Shown here one piece after another: positions 1-6,844 of a stretch of 24,138 bases of DNA. Origin of the DNA: CAZIKB01 sp964539665 (GTDB taxonomy: Bacteria; Zhuqueibacterota; Zhuqueibacteria; Oceanimicrobiales; Oceanimicrobiaceae); NCBI GenBank assembly GCA_964539665.1, contig CAZIKB010000104.1, positions 1 to 24,138 on the forward strand. The letters are read 5' to 3'. The notes under the pieces were generated by a model. It was not told where the DNA came from. It ran no database searches and worked only from the letters and a program-made list of their open reading frames with translations. Positions within the stretch are counted from its first letter, which is position 1. The number at the start of each line of letters is the position of its first letter. The translations under genes and the position numbers were made by a program.

Positions 1-81
1 AAACCAATTAATGAAATCAAATATGCCTTCTCTTAATTATGCACAACGGGTTAATTCTAATCTTTTAATATGGATGTATTC

Positions 82-363
82 ATGGCTACAGCCACTGCAC
101 GACATATATTAGTAAGCACACAAGAAAAATGCGAAGAAATCAAAAAACAAATAGAGGATGGCGGTGATTTTGCCGAATTGGCCCGTACACAATCCAAATG
201 TCCATCGGGCCAGCAGGGCGGGAATTTAGGGCAGTTTTCCCCGGGTCAAATGGTAAAAGAATTTGACCAGGTTGTATTTAACGAAGAGGTCGGAAAAACA
301 CACGGTCCCATAAAAACACAGTTTGGGTACCATCTCATTGAAATTACCAGCCGTAGTGAATAA
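82..363 (+). CDS. ppiC: Parvulin-type peptidyl-prolyl cis-trans isomerase (PpiC-like)
   Basis: A 93-residue, single-domain parvulin, close in length and sequence pattern to the small cytoplasmic PpiC of E. coli. It should catalyse cis-trans isomerisation of Xaa-Pro bonds during protein folding. Visible family marks are the N-terminal ARHILV strand, the stretch QSKCPSGQQGGNLG, the GQMVKEFDQVVF segment and the C-terminal TQFGYHLI motif with its conserved His. There is no signal peptide or membrane segment, so it is probably cytosolic. I chose the ATG at 82 (MATATARHIL) because PpiC proteins start a few residues before the HIL strand. An in-frame ATG at 70 would add four residues. It stands alone, followed by about 550 bases without a clear gene. 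Family assignment is secure; the cellular client is unknown. Confidence 0.93.
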   Translation: MATATARHILVSTQEKCEEIKKQIEDGGDFAELARTQSKCPSGQQGGNLGQFSPGQMVKEFDQVVFNEEVGKTHGPIKTQFGYHLIEITSRSE

Positions 364-380
364 AAATTCAAAATGGCTAA

Positions 381-488
381 ATGTCTTGCACAAAAATAAA
401 AAAGTCCAAAGAAGCCATATCATTCAACCTGTATCTTTCGCTCATGTTCATTTTATCTGCCGCGTACTTTTGGGAGGATGCTGGTTGA
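381..488 (+). CDS. Possible 35-residue single-span membrane peptide
   Basis: A short open frame beginning MSCTKIKKSKEA. It has a basic N-terminus followed by one hydrophobic stretch (about residues 14-30) and ends FWEDAG. This is the shape of a small membrane protein. No good ribosome binding site precedes the ATG, and I recognise no family. It may be a chance frame or the remnant of a larger gene. Confidence is low. Confidence 0.15.
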   Translation: MSCTKIKKSKEAISFNLYLSLMFILSAAYFWEDAG

Positions 489-500
489 ATTTCAAACTCT

Positions 501-824
501 TCATGGCGAGTCGTGAAGTAAATTCGGGATGGCATCATTACGCAGAATTTTCGGACTTTTGATATTCATTAAATAATCAGAAACACATGAAACCGTACCC
601 GAAAACCGCCCGCCTGATTTCTTCTCGTGTATAGTTAAAGTTTTAAACGGGCGCTTCTTTATTCTCCTGAAATATCCCGGTGGTAACCACAATCGCTCAC
701 ATTCAATAACGCTCTGTGCAAGCTCAATTTCTTCTACATAAGTGATTTTACCTCTTATACCTCGCACTTCTGATTTAACCAGCTTGTTATAACCAGTATA
801 AATAATTTCCGGTTTGTAAATAAT
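501..824 (-). pseudogene. Open minus-strand frame without a good start, possible gene remnant
   Basis: This minus-strand frame stays open for about 108 codons from the stop codon just beyond 824 down to the stop at 501. It has a fairly protein-like composition, for example KITYVEEIELAQSVIECERL followed by LPPGYFRRIKKRPFK. There is no ATG; the only usable start is a GTG at 767 with no obvious ribosome binding site. I recognise no domain. It could be a truncated or decayed gene, or a chance open frame. Confidence 0.2.
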
Positions 825-912
825 TCATAAAATTAATACAATCAAGTACTAAACCGAACCATCCGATAGATAAAAGAATTCCGAATATATCTAAAAAAAG
901 ATGGAGCGTTTT

Positions 913-3813
913 ATGAATAAAAGTGGTGTTTTTCAAAAAATGAAGAGTGTGCTGTTCTTTATTTGCTGGTTTTTGATAACAAGTCTGACACATGCCCAGG
1001 ATGAAATCACTGTTGATGGAATTGAAGGATTGACCTTCACCAAAAAGGTGGAAAGTTATACTGAAACTGTACCGGATACGTTCTCCCTCCACTTGATGAA
1101 GATTGTACCAGATAGTTTATTTCTCAAATGGGACGCGGATAGTACATCATTTAGTCTGTTTGGGGGCGCCAAAGTCCTTTTGACCGAAGAAGAATTTTAT
1201 GTGTCGCTTGGGACTGAAGAAGAACCGGGAATTAGTATCAAAAACGACGCGCTGGAAACAGTCAATTTTGGTTTTACAGCCTCTTTTGGATTAAAAGATA
1301 TCACTGTCATCCCCGACTCTCTTTCGTTTGAATGGGACAGGGCAGAGGACAATTATGATATTTATGGGGCGATTAAAGTCGATATTGAGGGCGATACGCT
1401 GGTCGCTTTGCTGGGTGATTCGGATAATCCCGGCATGGAGATCAACGATGGCAATGTTGTTCACGTCAATATTGGCATTAGCAAAGATTTTCAAATGAAG
1501 TCGCTAACAATAGCGCCTAAAGAGCTTACTCTTATGTGGGATGAGGGGGGTAGTTATTCCATTTATGGCGGTATTGAAATTGATGTTGAAGGGGATACTC
1601 TTATTGCAACATTAGGCGATGCAGATGATCCTGGTATTGAAATAAAAGATGGCAGCGTTATTGAAATTAACATTGGCATCACTGATGACTTCACTATGAA
1701 ATCAGTGCGAATCGAGCCTCAGAATCTTACTTTCAGGTGGGATGAAGAAGAGGATGATTTCAATATTTCCGGCTCTATTGAAGTCGATGTCGATGGTGAT
1801 TCAATGAAGGCAGTGCTTGGCGATCTTGATAATCCAGGTATCGAAATCAAAGATGGCGCAGTGGATAAAATCGATATTGGAATTACTGAAGATTTTAAAT
1901 TGAAATCTCTGGAAATCAGGACAGACTCTTTAGGTTTTGCCTGGCAAAAGGAAAAAGTTGGGGATGTTTTTCATCTTTTTGGCCGTGTTAGAATTCAGAT
2001 TGAAGAGGATGAGGTTGGCTTTTCGTTTGGCGATATGGAACATCCCGGATTAGTACTTGAGGAAGGCAAAATTACATCGCTGGAAATCAGAACAAGCGCG
2101 GATTTGCATTTTGGCGGTATGGAAGTCGCAACAGAAGACTTGACGGTTGAACATCATGAAGATGAGTATCACATCTCTGGTAAATTGTTTATTAAAGAAA
2201 TGTGGCATGCATTAATTGACCTCGGTGAAGGTCCGGGTTCGGGCGTAACGCTGGATTTTAGCGATGGAGAAACGAAATTCAAAATAGAACAGGCAACTTT
2301 TGAATTGGGGGAGGTTGATCTTGGAGCGATTTCTATCAAAAAAATGTTGCTTAAGCTGGAAGATAATAGGATTGTTGAGGATGCCGCTAAAATTGAGTTT
2401 CCTCCCGGCTGGGAGATCGATGCAGATATTAAATTAGCGGATGGCTCATTAGAAGGTATCGATATTGGCTGGGAAGCAGTGAGTTTTGAGGAGGCTATTG
2501 AACTTCCCGGCACAGGCGCATTCATCACAAAAATGGAAGGCGGCGTAGAAAATCTTAATGATATGCATAACTTTAGTTTTGAAGGAAAAATTGGAATCTG
2601 TTTTGGCGGACCATTTACCATAGGCGAATATGAAGTGTCCATTGTATATTTGGAAGCGGATGCCACTATAAGCCGCAGTGAGCTAAGGATATCCTCAGAT
2701 ATAAAAGTCGGCGCCTATATGGATGAAGAAGGAACATGGCATTCTGTATTGGGTGATGGAAATTTGCTTCTTGATTTACAATGGGGCCATTTGTACTCAT
2801 TATCGGGACAATTGAATGTCCCGTCTTCTCCAAATACAATGATCAAAGCAGGACTTGAGGCGCAACTTTCCAATACCGGCGCATTCAATGCTTTGATTGA
2901 TGTGGAACTCGTGGTTCCTGAATCTGTTCCGCTTATTGGTGGACATAAATTTGGCGAGGCGGACGGCGCTGTGCATTATGATAAACATGATCCTTCAAGT
3001 TTCGCCGCAGGCTGGGTAAGTATTGATTTGTTTTTTGATACTATTAAAAAGGGCGTTAAATACAGTTTCAAAAATAAAGATTTTTCAATTATCGGGGCGA
3101 GCAGTATACGAAAATTAAGACATTCTGCCTCGAAAACGTTAGATAATAGTGTAACGACTTATTGGAAACATATTCGGATTGAGGTTGATGGCGATCATAT
3201 GCCCCATTATATGCAAATTAAAGTGAAATTAAAACAAAAGTTCGCAAAAGTATTTACTGATGTTTATACAACGGCTATGCATCAAAATTATCCGTATGCC
3301 CCTTGTTATTATGTTGACGGTGTGGATCTTATGGCTGCAGACCGAATTAATTTCAACATGTTGCAAACATACAATTATCTCTGGTCATATAATAAGAATG
3401 AAATTATCTTCTATGTTTTGCCAGTTGGCTATGATACAAACATTAAAGCCAGACTTGCAGCGGGAGCATACTGGTTAGAGGTAGGCGTTGTAAATACAAA
3501 GGATTTTATGGAAAGCTATGAAGTTCATAAAATTTATGATGATCCTAAAATGTACGATACCAACTTCATTACTAATTTTGTAACCAGACCTGAAGATTCA
3601 GGACCCTTAGGCGGGCATGTTAAAGATCTGCATGTTCAATTTGATATCCATTCATGGGTTTTCGCACCAGATGTAGCAAAAATCACCTATTTCATTTCCA
3701 AAGATGGTAGAACTGGAATACCGATTGCGATCCTGAATTATAGCGATGTGGTTCAGAAATATGAAAAAAACCGACAGTTTACCAGAAAGGGGTTTTTGTC
3801 TCAAAATATATGA
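913..3813 (+). CDS. Large exported beta-rich protein with five tandem ~67-residue repeats (C-terminus frameshifted)
   Basis: I do not recognise a named family. The start at 913 gives a signal peptide with a basic start, a hydrophobic core (FFICWFLITSL) and a likely cleavage after THAQ. It is preceded by GGAG at the right spacing; an in-frame ATG at 901 would add four residues. Counting from that upstream ATG, residues ~65-400 form five tandem repeats. Each runs through a pattern like (M)KS-x-x-I-x-P-x-x-L-x-F-x-W-D, then I-x-V-D-x-x-G-D, then LGD-x-(D/E)-x-PG-(I/M)-E-I. The product is acidic and rich in predicted beta strands. A longer beta-rich region follows (DLGAI, GGPFTIGEYEVS, GDGNLLLDLQWGHL). 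The frame stops at 3811, but the adjacent frame continues with related-looking sequence, so the C-terminus is broken (see the pieces at 3784-3890 and 3986-4345). It is probably an outer-surface or periplasmic protein; its role is unknown. Confidence 0.85.
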   Translation: MNKSGVFQKMKSVLFFICWFLITSLTHAQDEITVDGIEGLTFTKKVESYTETVPDTFSLHLMKIVPDSLFLKWDADSTSFSLFGGAKVLLTEEEFYVSLGTEEEPGISIKNDALETVNFGFTASFGLKDITVIPDSLSFEWDRAEDNYDIYGAIKVDIEGDTLVALLGDSDNPGMEINDGNVVHVNIGISKDFQMKSLTIAPKELTLMWDEGGSYSIYGGIEIDVEGDTLIATLGDADDPGIEIKDGSVIEINIGITDDFTMKSVRIEPQNLTFRWDEEEDDFNISGSIEVDVDGDSMKAVLGDLDNPGIEIKDGAVDKIDIGITEDFKLKSLEIRTDSLGFAWQKEKVGDVFHLFGRVRIQIEEDEVGFSFGDMEHPGLVLEEGKITSLEIRTSADLHFGGMEVATEDLTVEHHEDEYHISGKLFIKEMWHALIDLGEGPGSGVTLDFSDGETKFKIEQATFELGEVDLGAISIKKMLLKLEDNRIVEDAAKIEFPPGWEIDADIKLADGSLEGIDIGWEAVSFEEAIELPGTGAFITKMEGGVENLNDMHNFSFEGKIGICFGGPFTIGEYEVSIVYLEADATISRSELRISSDIKVGAYMDEEGTWHSVLGDGNLLLDLQWGHLYSLSGQLNVPSSPNTMIKAGLEAQLSNTGAFNALIDVELVVPESVPLIGGHKFGEADGAVHYDKHDPSSFAAGWVSIDLFFDTIKKGVKYSFKNKDFSIIGASSIRKLRHSASKTLDNSVTTYWKHIRIEVDGDHMPHYMQIKVKLKQKFAKVFTDVYTTAMHQNYPYAPCYYVDGVDLMAADRINFNMLQTYNYLWSYNKNEIIFYVLPVGYDTNIKARLAAGAYWLEVGVVNTKDFMESYEVHKIYDDPKMYDTNFITNFVTRPEDSGPLGGHVKDLHVQFDIHSWVFAPDVAKITYFISKDGRTGIPIAILNYSDVVQKYEKNRQFTRKGFLSQNI
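1096..2100 (+). repeat. Five tandem ~200-bp coding repeats (67-70 residues each)
   Basis: The repeat units begin at about 1096, 1297, 1498, 1702 and 1906 and encode the tandem repeats of the large exported protein. Units two to four are the most alike: they share W-D around residue 12, the segments VDIEGDTL / IDVEGDTL / VDVDGDSM, and the LGD..(N/D)PG(I/M)EI core. Units one and five are more diverged. This pattern suggests internal duplication followed by drift. Confidence 0.8.
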
Positions 3814-3890
3814 GTCTTGATCAGGACTTGTATTTTTATGCAACAATTAATGACGATATCAACGCGATCATTTCTACAGATAATGAATTA
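3784..3890 (+). pseudogene. Out-of-frame continuation of the large repeat protein
   Basis: After the frame of the large protein closes at 3811, the frame shifted by one base reads on sensibly as VFVSKYMSLDQDLYFYATIN and then NDDINAIISTDNE before it enters the hairpin element. One extra G or T in the run GGGGTTTTT at about 3789-3797 would join the two frames. So either the gene carries a real single-base deletion or the assembly has a homopolymer error. The piece has no start of its own. Confidence 0.6.
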
Positions 3891-3983
3891 CCTCGGGGCA
3901 GAGCCCACGAGGTATCAATAAGGTTGTTTTCTTCGAAAACATTTTATCATACTTAACCCGCGAGGCAGAGCCTCGGGGAATTC
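3885..3983. repeat. Palindromic multi-hairpin element inserted in a coding region
   Basis: This is a compact structured element. The left hairpin is at 3891-3912: stem CCTCG-GGGC, loop AGA, stem GCCC-(A)-CGAGG. The central hairpin is at 3926-3940: GTTTTC, loop TTC, GAAAAC. The right hairpin is at 3957-3978: CCC-(G)-CGAGGC, loop AGA, GCCTCG-GGG. The outer edges read GAATT (3885-3889) and AATTC (3979-3983), an inverted repeat. Both GC-rich hairpins share the core GGCAGAGCC. Size and shape resemble REP/BIME or MITE-like non-autonomous elements. It interrupts the C-terminal coding part of the large exported protein and adds a stop codon at 3954. No transposase is nearby, so the mobilising enzyme is unknown. 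Confidence 0.7.
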
Positions 3984-3985
3984 TT

Positions 3986-4345
3986 TTGATTAAACAGAAA
4001 TCATTTTCTTTTCCAATATACGGTGATGTAGGCTTTGAAAATGATGACGCAAAGGGTGTTGCGGTCAATCTTTTAGTAAAAGTCGGCGAGGAATGGCATC
4101 CGATTAATAATGATGATGGTTTTATAATTAGAGATGAACATGGGTTTGGTTTTATTAATCAATTAGCCAGTGGAACCAAAGTTAAAATTATTGTTGATAT
4201 TCCGCATGGTTATGAGGTGGATCCTGCATCAGATTATATTCCAGGAACTGAATATACGATTGATGAAAGTCAGACATGGGATGTTGGTGGAATTGGACTC
4301 AGAAGAAAAAAACTGTATATGGAATTAAACGAGGTTAGAATATGA
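3986..4345 (+). pseudogene. C-terminal fragment of the large repeat protein, beyond the hairpin element
   Basis: A 119-codon frame with only a TTG as nominal start and no ribosome binding site. It begins IKQKSFSFPIYGDVGFENDD and contains a segment like an extracellular beta-sandwich (VAVNLLVKVGEEWHPI, then SGTKVKIIVDIPHGYEVDP). It lies in a third frame relative to the main gene, directly after the hairpin element. The frame overlaps the next gene by ATGA, the spacing expected if it were the true end of the upstream gene. I read it as the displaced C-terminus of the large protein rather than an independent gene. If the TTG start is really used, a 119-residue protein of unknown function would result. 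Confidence 0.6.
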
Positions 4346-5913
4346 AAAATATAAAAATCACTATACTGAGCATTGTTATTCTTATAAGCAGTTATGTTTA
4401 CAGCGCTGATAAAACAGTTTACGGCGGCGGCGCAAATTTTTATGGCAAAAGTAAGAAAATATCCGGCGCTGCTCAATCAACGCTGCCAGCTCATAGTCAG
4501 TTTGGCTGGGCGACATCCATGCATGGCGAATTCACTGCGATCTCTGCGCCAATGGAACCCAGTGACAGCGTTGAAGTGGGAGCCGTTTATGTTTACAGAA
4601 AAATACCAGGAGATTGGTCGTTTTTTCAAAAAATTGAACCAGAGAATCCAGTCATGTTACATCGTTTTGGAGCTTCTATTAAATTAAATGACAAGACATT
4701 GCTCATAGGCGTCCCTGGATATAATGCAAAAAGTGGAGCTGTAATTGTCTACGAATTTGATGGTTCGAAATGGAATAAAACGCAGACAATAATTCCGAAA
4801 GAACCCATCAGATTTCAGAAATTTGGTTCAGCTCTTGAAGTTAAAGACGATCTTGCATTGATTAATTCAGTCTCCTCAAATGAAGAAGGAAATGCGTCGG
4901 GAATTGTCTATATTTTTAGGAATACAGTGGATGGATGGATTCAACTAGAACTAATCGTTTCCCCATGTGTAAATAAAGATGATCTTTTTGGCGCATCGTT
5001 TCGAATTGTAAATGAGACGCATCTCATTGTGGCCGCTCCTCGTGGAAACAGTTCTGTAGAGGAAGCAGGGCTTGTCTATTCTTTCATCAAATCCAATGAA
5101 GGATGGACAGTTAACCAAATTATAGCGCCCGAAAATGGCAGAACTCATGGCTTGTTTGGAGCATCGATCGACTATTCTGCTGGTCGATTGATCGTTGGAG
5201 AAATGGAAGCTAAAGTTGATTCACTCTTTTCAGGAGGGGCGAGCTTGTACGAACTTGATGCTTCCCAAAAGTGGGATCATACCTATAGATTGGTACCGGA
5301 AAGCCCAGTCCATCACGACTACTTTGGCGCCACCGTCGCAATTGATCAGGATTATCTGATTATCGGAAGCCCGAAATGGGATAAGGGGATCGAGGATAGC
5401 GATCACGGAACAGCGTACATTTTTTCCCGCGTAGACAGCACATGGGGACAAGTTGGCCAAATCACGCCGGAGGACCTCGATAAAAATGATCATTTTGGAA
5501 TGGCCATGTCCCTGGATGGAACTAATCTTGTTGTCGGCTGCAGTTTAGATGATTCACCGCATTTTAACAACGGTTCATCCTATTTTTATGATATAAATAC
5601 ATTGACTTCTGTGCTGGTTGATAATTCCATTCCTCTGTCATTTGAAATTTTTCAAAATTATCCCAATCCATTTAACCCGGTAACCACGATAAAATATAAT
5701 CTGCCAATGCAGACTCATGTCAATATATCCGTTTATGATATTTTAGGACGTAAAGTCATTGAATTGGTTAATATTAAGCAAATGGCTGGTAGAAAAGAGA
5801 TTAACTGGAACGGGATAAATTCAGATGGAAATTTTGTTTCATCAGGAACTTATATCTATCGAATCAAAACAGATGAGTATATTATGTCGAAAAAGATGCT
5901 GCTTTTGAAATAA
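4342..5913 (+). CDS. Secreted seven-bladed FG-GAP beta-propeller protein with T9SS sorting domain
   Basis: A 523-residue exported protein. Residues 1-21 are a signal peptide (KNIKITILSIVILISSYVYS). Seven FG-GAP-like blades follow, with F-G dipeptides at residues 54, 109, 161, 216, 272, 328 and 385. The spacing is a regular 52-57 residues, and most blades continue with a strand like LIVGSP or LIIGVPG, as in integrin-alpha-type propellers. The last ~90 residues (from about 434, FEIFQNYPNPFNP) are a type A T9SS sorting domain ending SKKMLLLK, which directs the protein through the outer membrane. The ATG overlaps the stop of the preceding fragment (ATGA), so it was probably translationally coupled to the large repeat protein. 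A surface adhesion or ligand-binding role is inferred. No enzymatic residues are evident. Confidence 0.92.
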   Translation: MKNIKITILSIVILISSYVYSADKTVYGGGANFYGKSKKISGAAQSTLPAHSQFGWATSMHGEFTAISAPMEPSDSVEVGAVYVYRKIPGDWSFFQKIEPENPVMLHRFGASIKLNDKTLLIGVPGYNAKSGAVIVYEFDGSKWNKTQTIIPKEPIRFQKFGSALEVKDDLALINSVSSNEEGNASGIVYIFRNTVDGWIQLELIVSPCVNKDDLFGASFRIVNETHLIVAAPRGNSSVEEAGLVYSFIKSNEGWTVNQIIAPENGRTHGLFGASIDYSAGRLIVGEMEAKVDSLFSGGASLYELDASQKWDHTYRLVPESPVHHDYFGATVAIDQDYLIIGSPKWDKGIEDSDHGTAYIFSRVDSTWGQVGQITPEDLDKNDHFGMAMSLDGTNLVVGCSLDDSPHFNNGSSYFYDINTLTSVLVDNSIPLSFEIFQNYPNPFNPVTTIKYNLPMQTHVNISVYDILGRKVIELVNIKQMAGRKEINWNGINSDGNFVSSGTYIYRIKTDEYIMSKKMLLLK

Positions 5914-5916
5914 GGA

Positions 5917-6008
5917 AAACCTTCCGGTAGTTCATTGACAAATCCAGTAATGTTTCATAGATTTGTTAAATGAAGTAACCTGAATGGCACTTAACTTACC
6001 GGAGGTTT
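5917..6008. repeat. Near-perfect 16-bp inverted repeat between convergent genes
   Basis: The left arm AAACCTTCCGGTAGTT (5917-5932) and the right arm AACTTACCGGAGGTTT (5993-6008) are inverted copies that differ by a one-base shift. Sixty bases separate them. The pair lies between the propeller gene and the oppositely oriented ABC ATPase gene. It could act as a bidirectional terminator-like structure or be a small palindromic element. No T-rich tract follows either arm. Confidence 0.45.
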
Positions 6009-6091
6009 CATGTAATGAGTTCCCATTATCTATAGAGGGGATACAAAATTTATACGGTGGTAATTTGAAATTAATAATTCTTATGGTTGCT

Positions 6092-6844
6092 TCAGGGTTT
6101 ATTAATTTTGTCTAGCATTCGAATTAGGTATGTTTCTAAATCCAGTCCTTTGTTGTTGCTGCTCAATTCTGCTAATTCATCTCCATTAAGGTCAGCGATC
6201 AATTGACCATCTTTTAAAATTAAATTACGATTACAGAGCTTTTCAACCACTTCCAGTATATGAGTAGACAGAAATACCGTTCCCCCCTGTTCAACATATT
6301 CTTTTAAAATTGCTTTTATGTGAAAAACGCTTTCAAAATCCACGCCATTGAGGGCTTCGTCTAAAAATAATATTTTGGGAGAACCTAAAAGCGCGGCTGC
6401 AATCGATAATTTTTTACGCATTCCGAAAGAAAGTTCCGACGTCAACTTATCGCCTTCTTCGATAAGAGAAACTTTCGCCAGCATAGTGTTGATTTCAGCC
6501 GCCGCCTTTTCAAACGGTAGCCCTTTAACTCCAGCTACAAATCGCATAAAATCTTCCGCAGTCAGATCAGGGTAAAAGAAAGGGATATCATGCACATAAC
6601 CAATATTTTTTTTATATTCAAGATTTTCTATGTAAATGTCGCTTTCGTTAAATAATATCTTTCCTGTATCCGGTTTAAGCTGGCCGGATATGGCTAAAAG
6701 CAGGGTGGTTTTACCAGCGCCATTTGGGCCGATCAAACCGATAAATGAGCCGGAAGAGATTGCGGTTGAGAATCCTTTGATTATTGGTTGCTCTCCATAG
6801 CTTACAACTATATCCTGAATTTCGAGAAGGCTGTTCATATTCAT
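6092..6844 (-). CDS. ABC transporter ATP-binding protein
   Basis: A 250-residue ATPase subunit that would power the adjacent membrane permease. Visible motifs are Walker A GPNGAGKTT (residues 39-47), an ABC signature LSFGM (138-142) in place of the usual LSGGQ, Walker B ILFLDE (158-163) followed by the D-loop-like ALNGVD, and the switch His in FLSTH (195). A His (YVHDIP) stands where many family members have the Q-loop Gln. The layout matches the ABC-2 or EcsA/CcmA-like branch rather than importers. The ATG overlaps the stop of the permease gene by four bases (ATGA on the minus strand), so the two are translationally coupled. A second in-frame ATG lies two codons in (MNMN). The substrate cannot be told from sequence. 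Confidence 0.93.
   Translation of the reverse strand: MNMNSLLEIQDIVVSYGEQPIIKGFSTAISSGSFIGLIGPNGAGKTTLLLAISGQLKPDTGKILFNESDIYIENLEYKKNIGYVHDIPFFYPDLTAEDFMRFVAGVKGLPFEKAAAEINTMLAKVSLIEEGDKLTSELSFGMRKKLSIAAALLGSPKILFLDEALNGVDFESVFHIKAILKEYVEQGGTVFLSTHILEVVEKLCNRNLILKDGQLIADLNGDELAELSSNNKGLDLETYLIRMLDKINKP

Larger units (their letters stand above)
364..912. other. 549-base stretch without a convincing gene
   Basis: No strongly supported gene lies between the isomerase and the repeat protein. Two weak coding-like traces are listed separately: a short hydrophobic frame on the plus strand (381-488) and a 108-codon open frame on the minus strand (501-824). The 3' end carries the ribosome binding site for the downstream gene (GGAG at 903-906, six bases before the ATG at 913). 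I see no clear terminator or mobile element. The mixture of short, protein-like but start-less frames would fit decayed genes, but that is an inference. Confidence 0.5.

Noticed and set aside
787..1092. Minus-strand 101-codon frame with a hydrophobic C-terminal half
   Set aside because: Most of it lies antisense to the signal-peptide region of the large exported protein, whose hydrophobic codons produce a hydrophobic shadow. No ribosome binding site or recognisable domain.
1096..2100. CRISPR-like array because of regular ~200-bp periodicity
   Set aside because: The repeats are coding, diverged and directly adjacent without unique spacers; they are protein-domain repeats.
2169..2666. 165-codon minus-strand frame inside the large repeat-protein gene
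   Set aside because: It is Ser/Pro/Ile-rich low-complexity sequence, as expected for the antisense of an acidic Gly/Glu-rich coding region. The plus-strand frame is clearly the real gene.
3885..3983. Integron attC site
   Set aside because: The hairpins are palindromic, but the GTTRRRY / RYYYAAC core boxes of attC sites are not present at the ends, and there is no cassette array or integrase.
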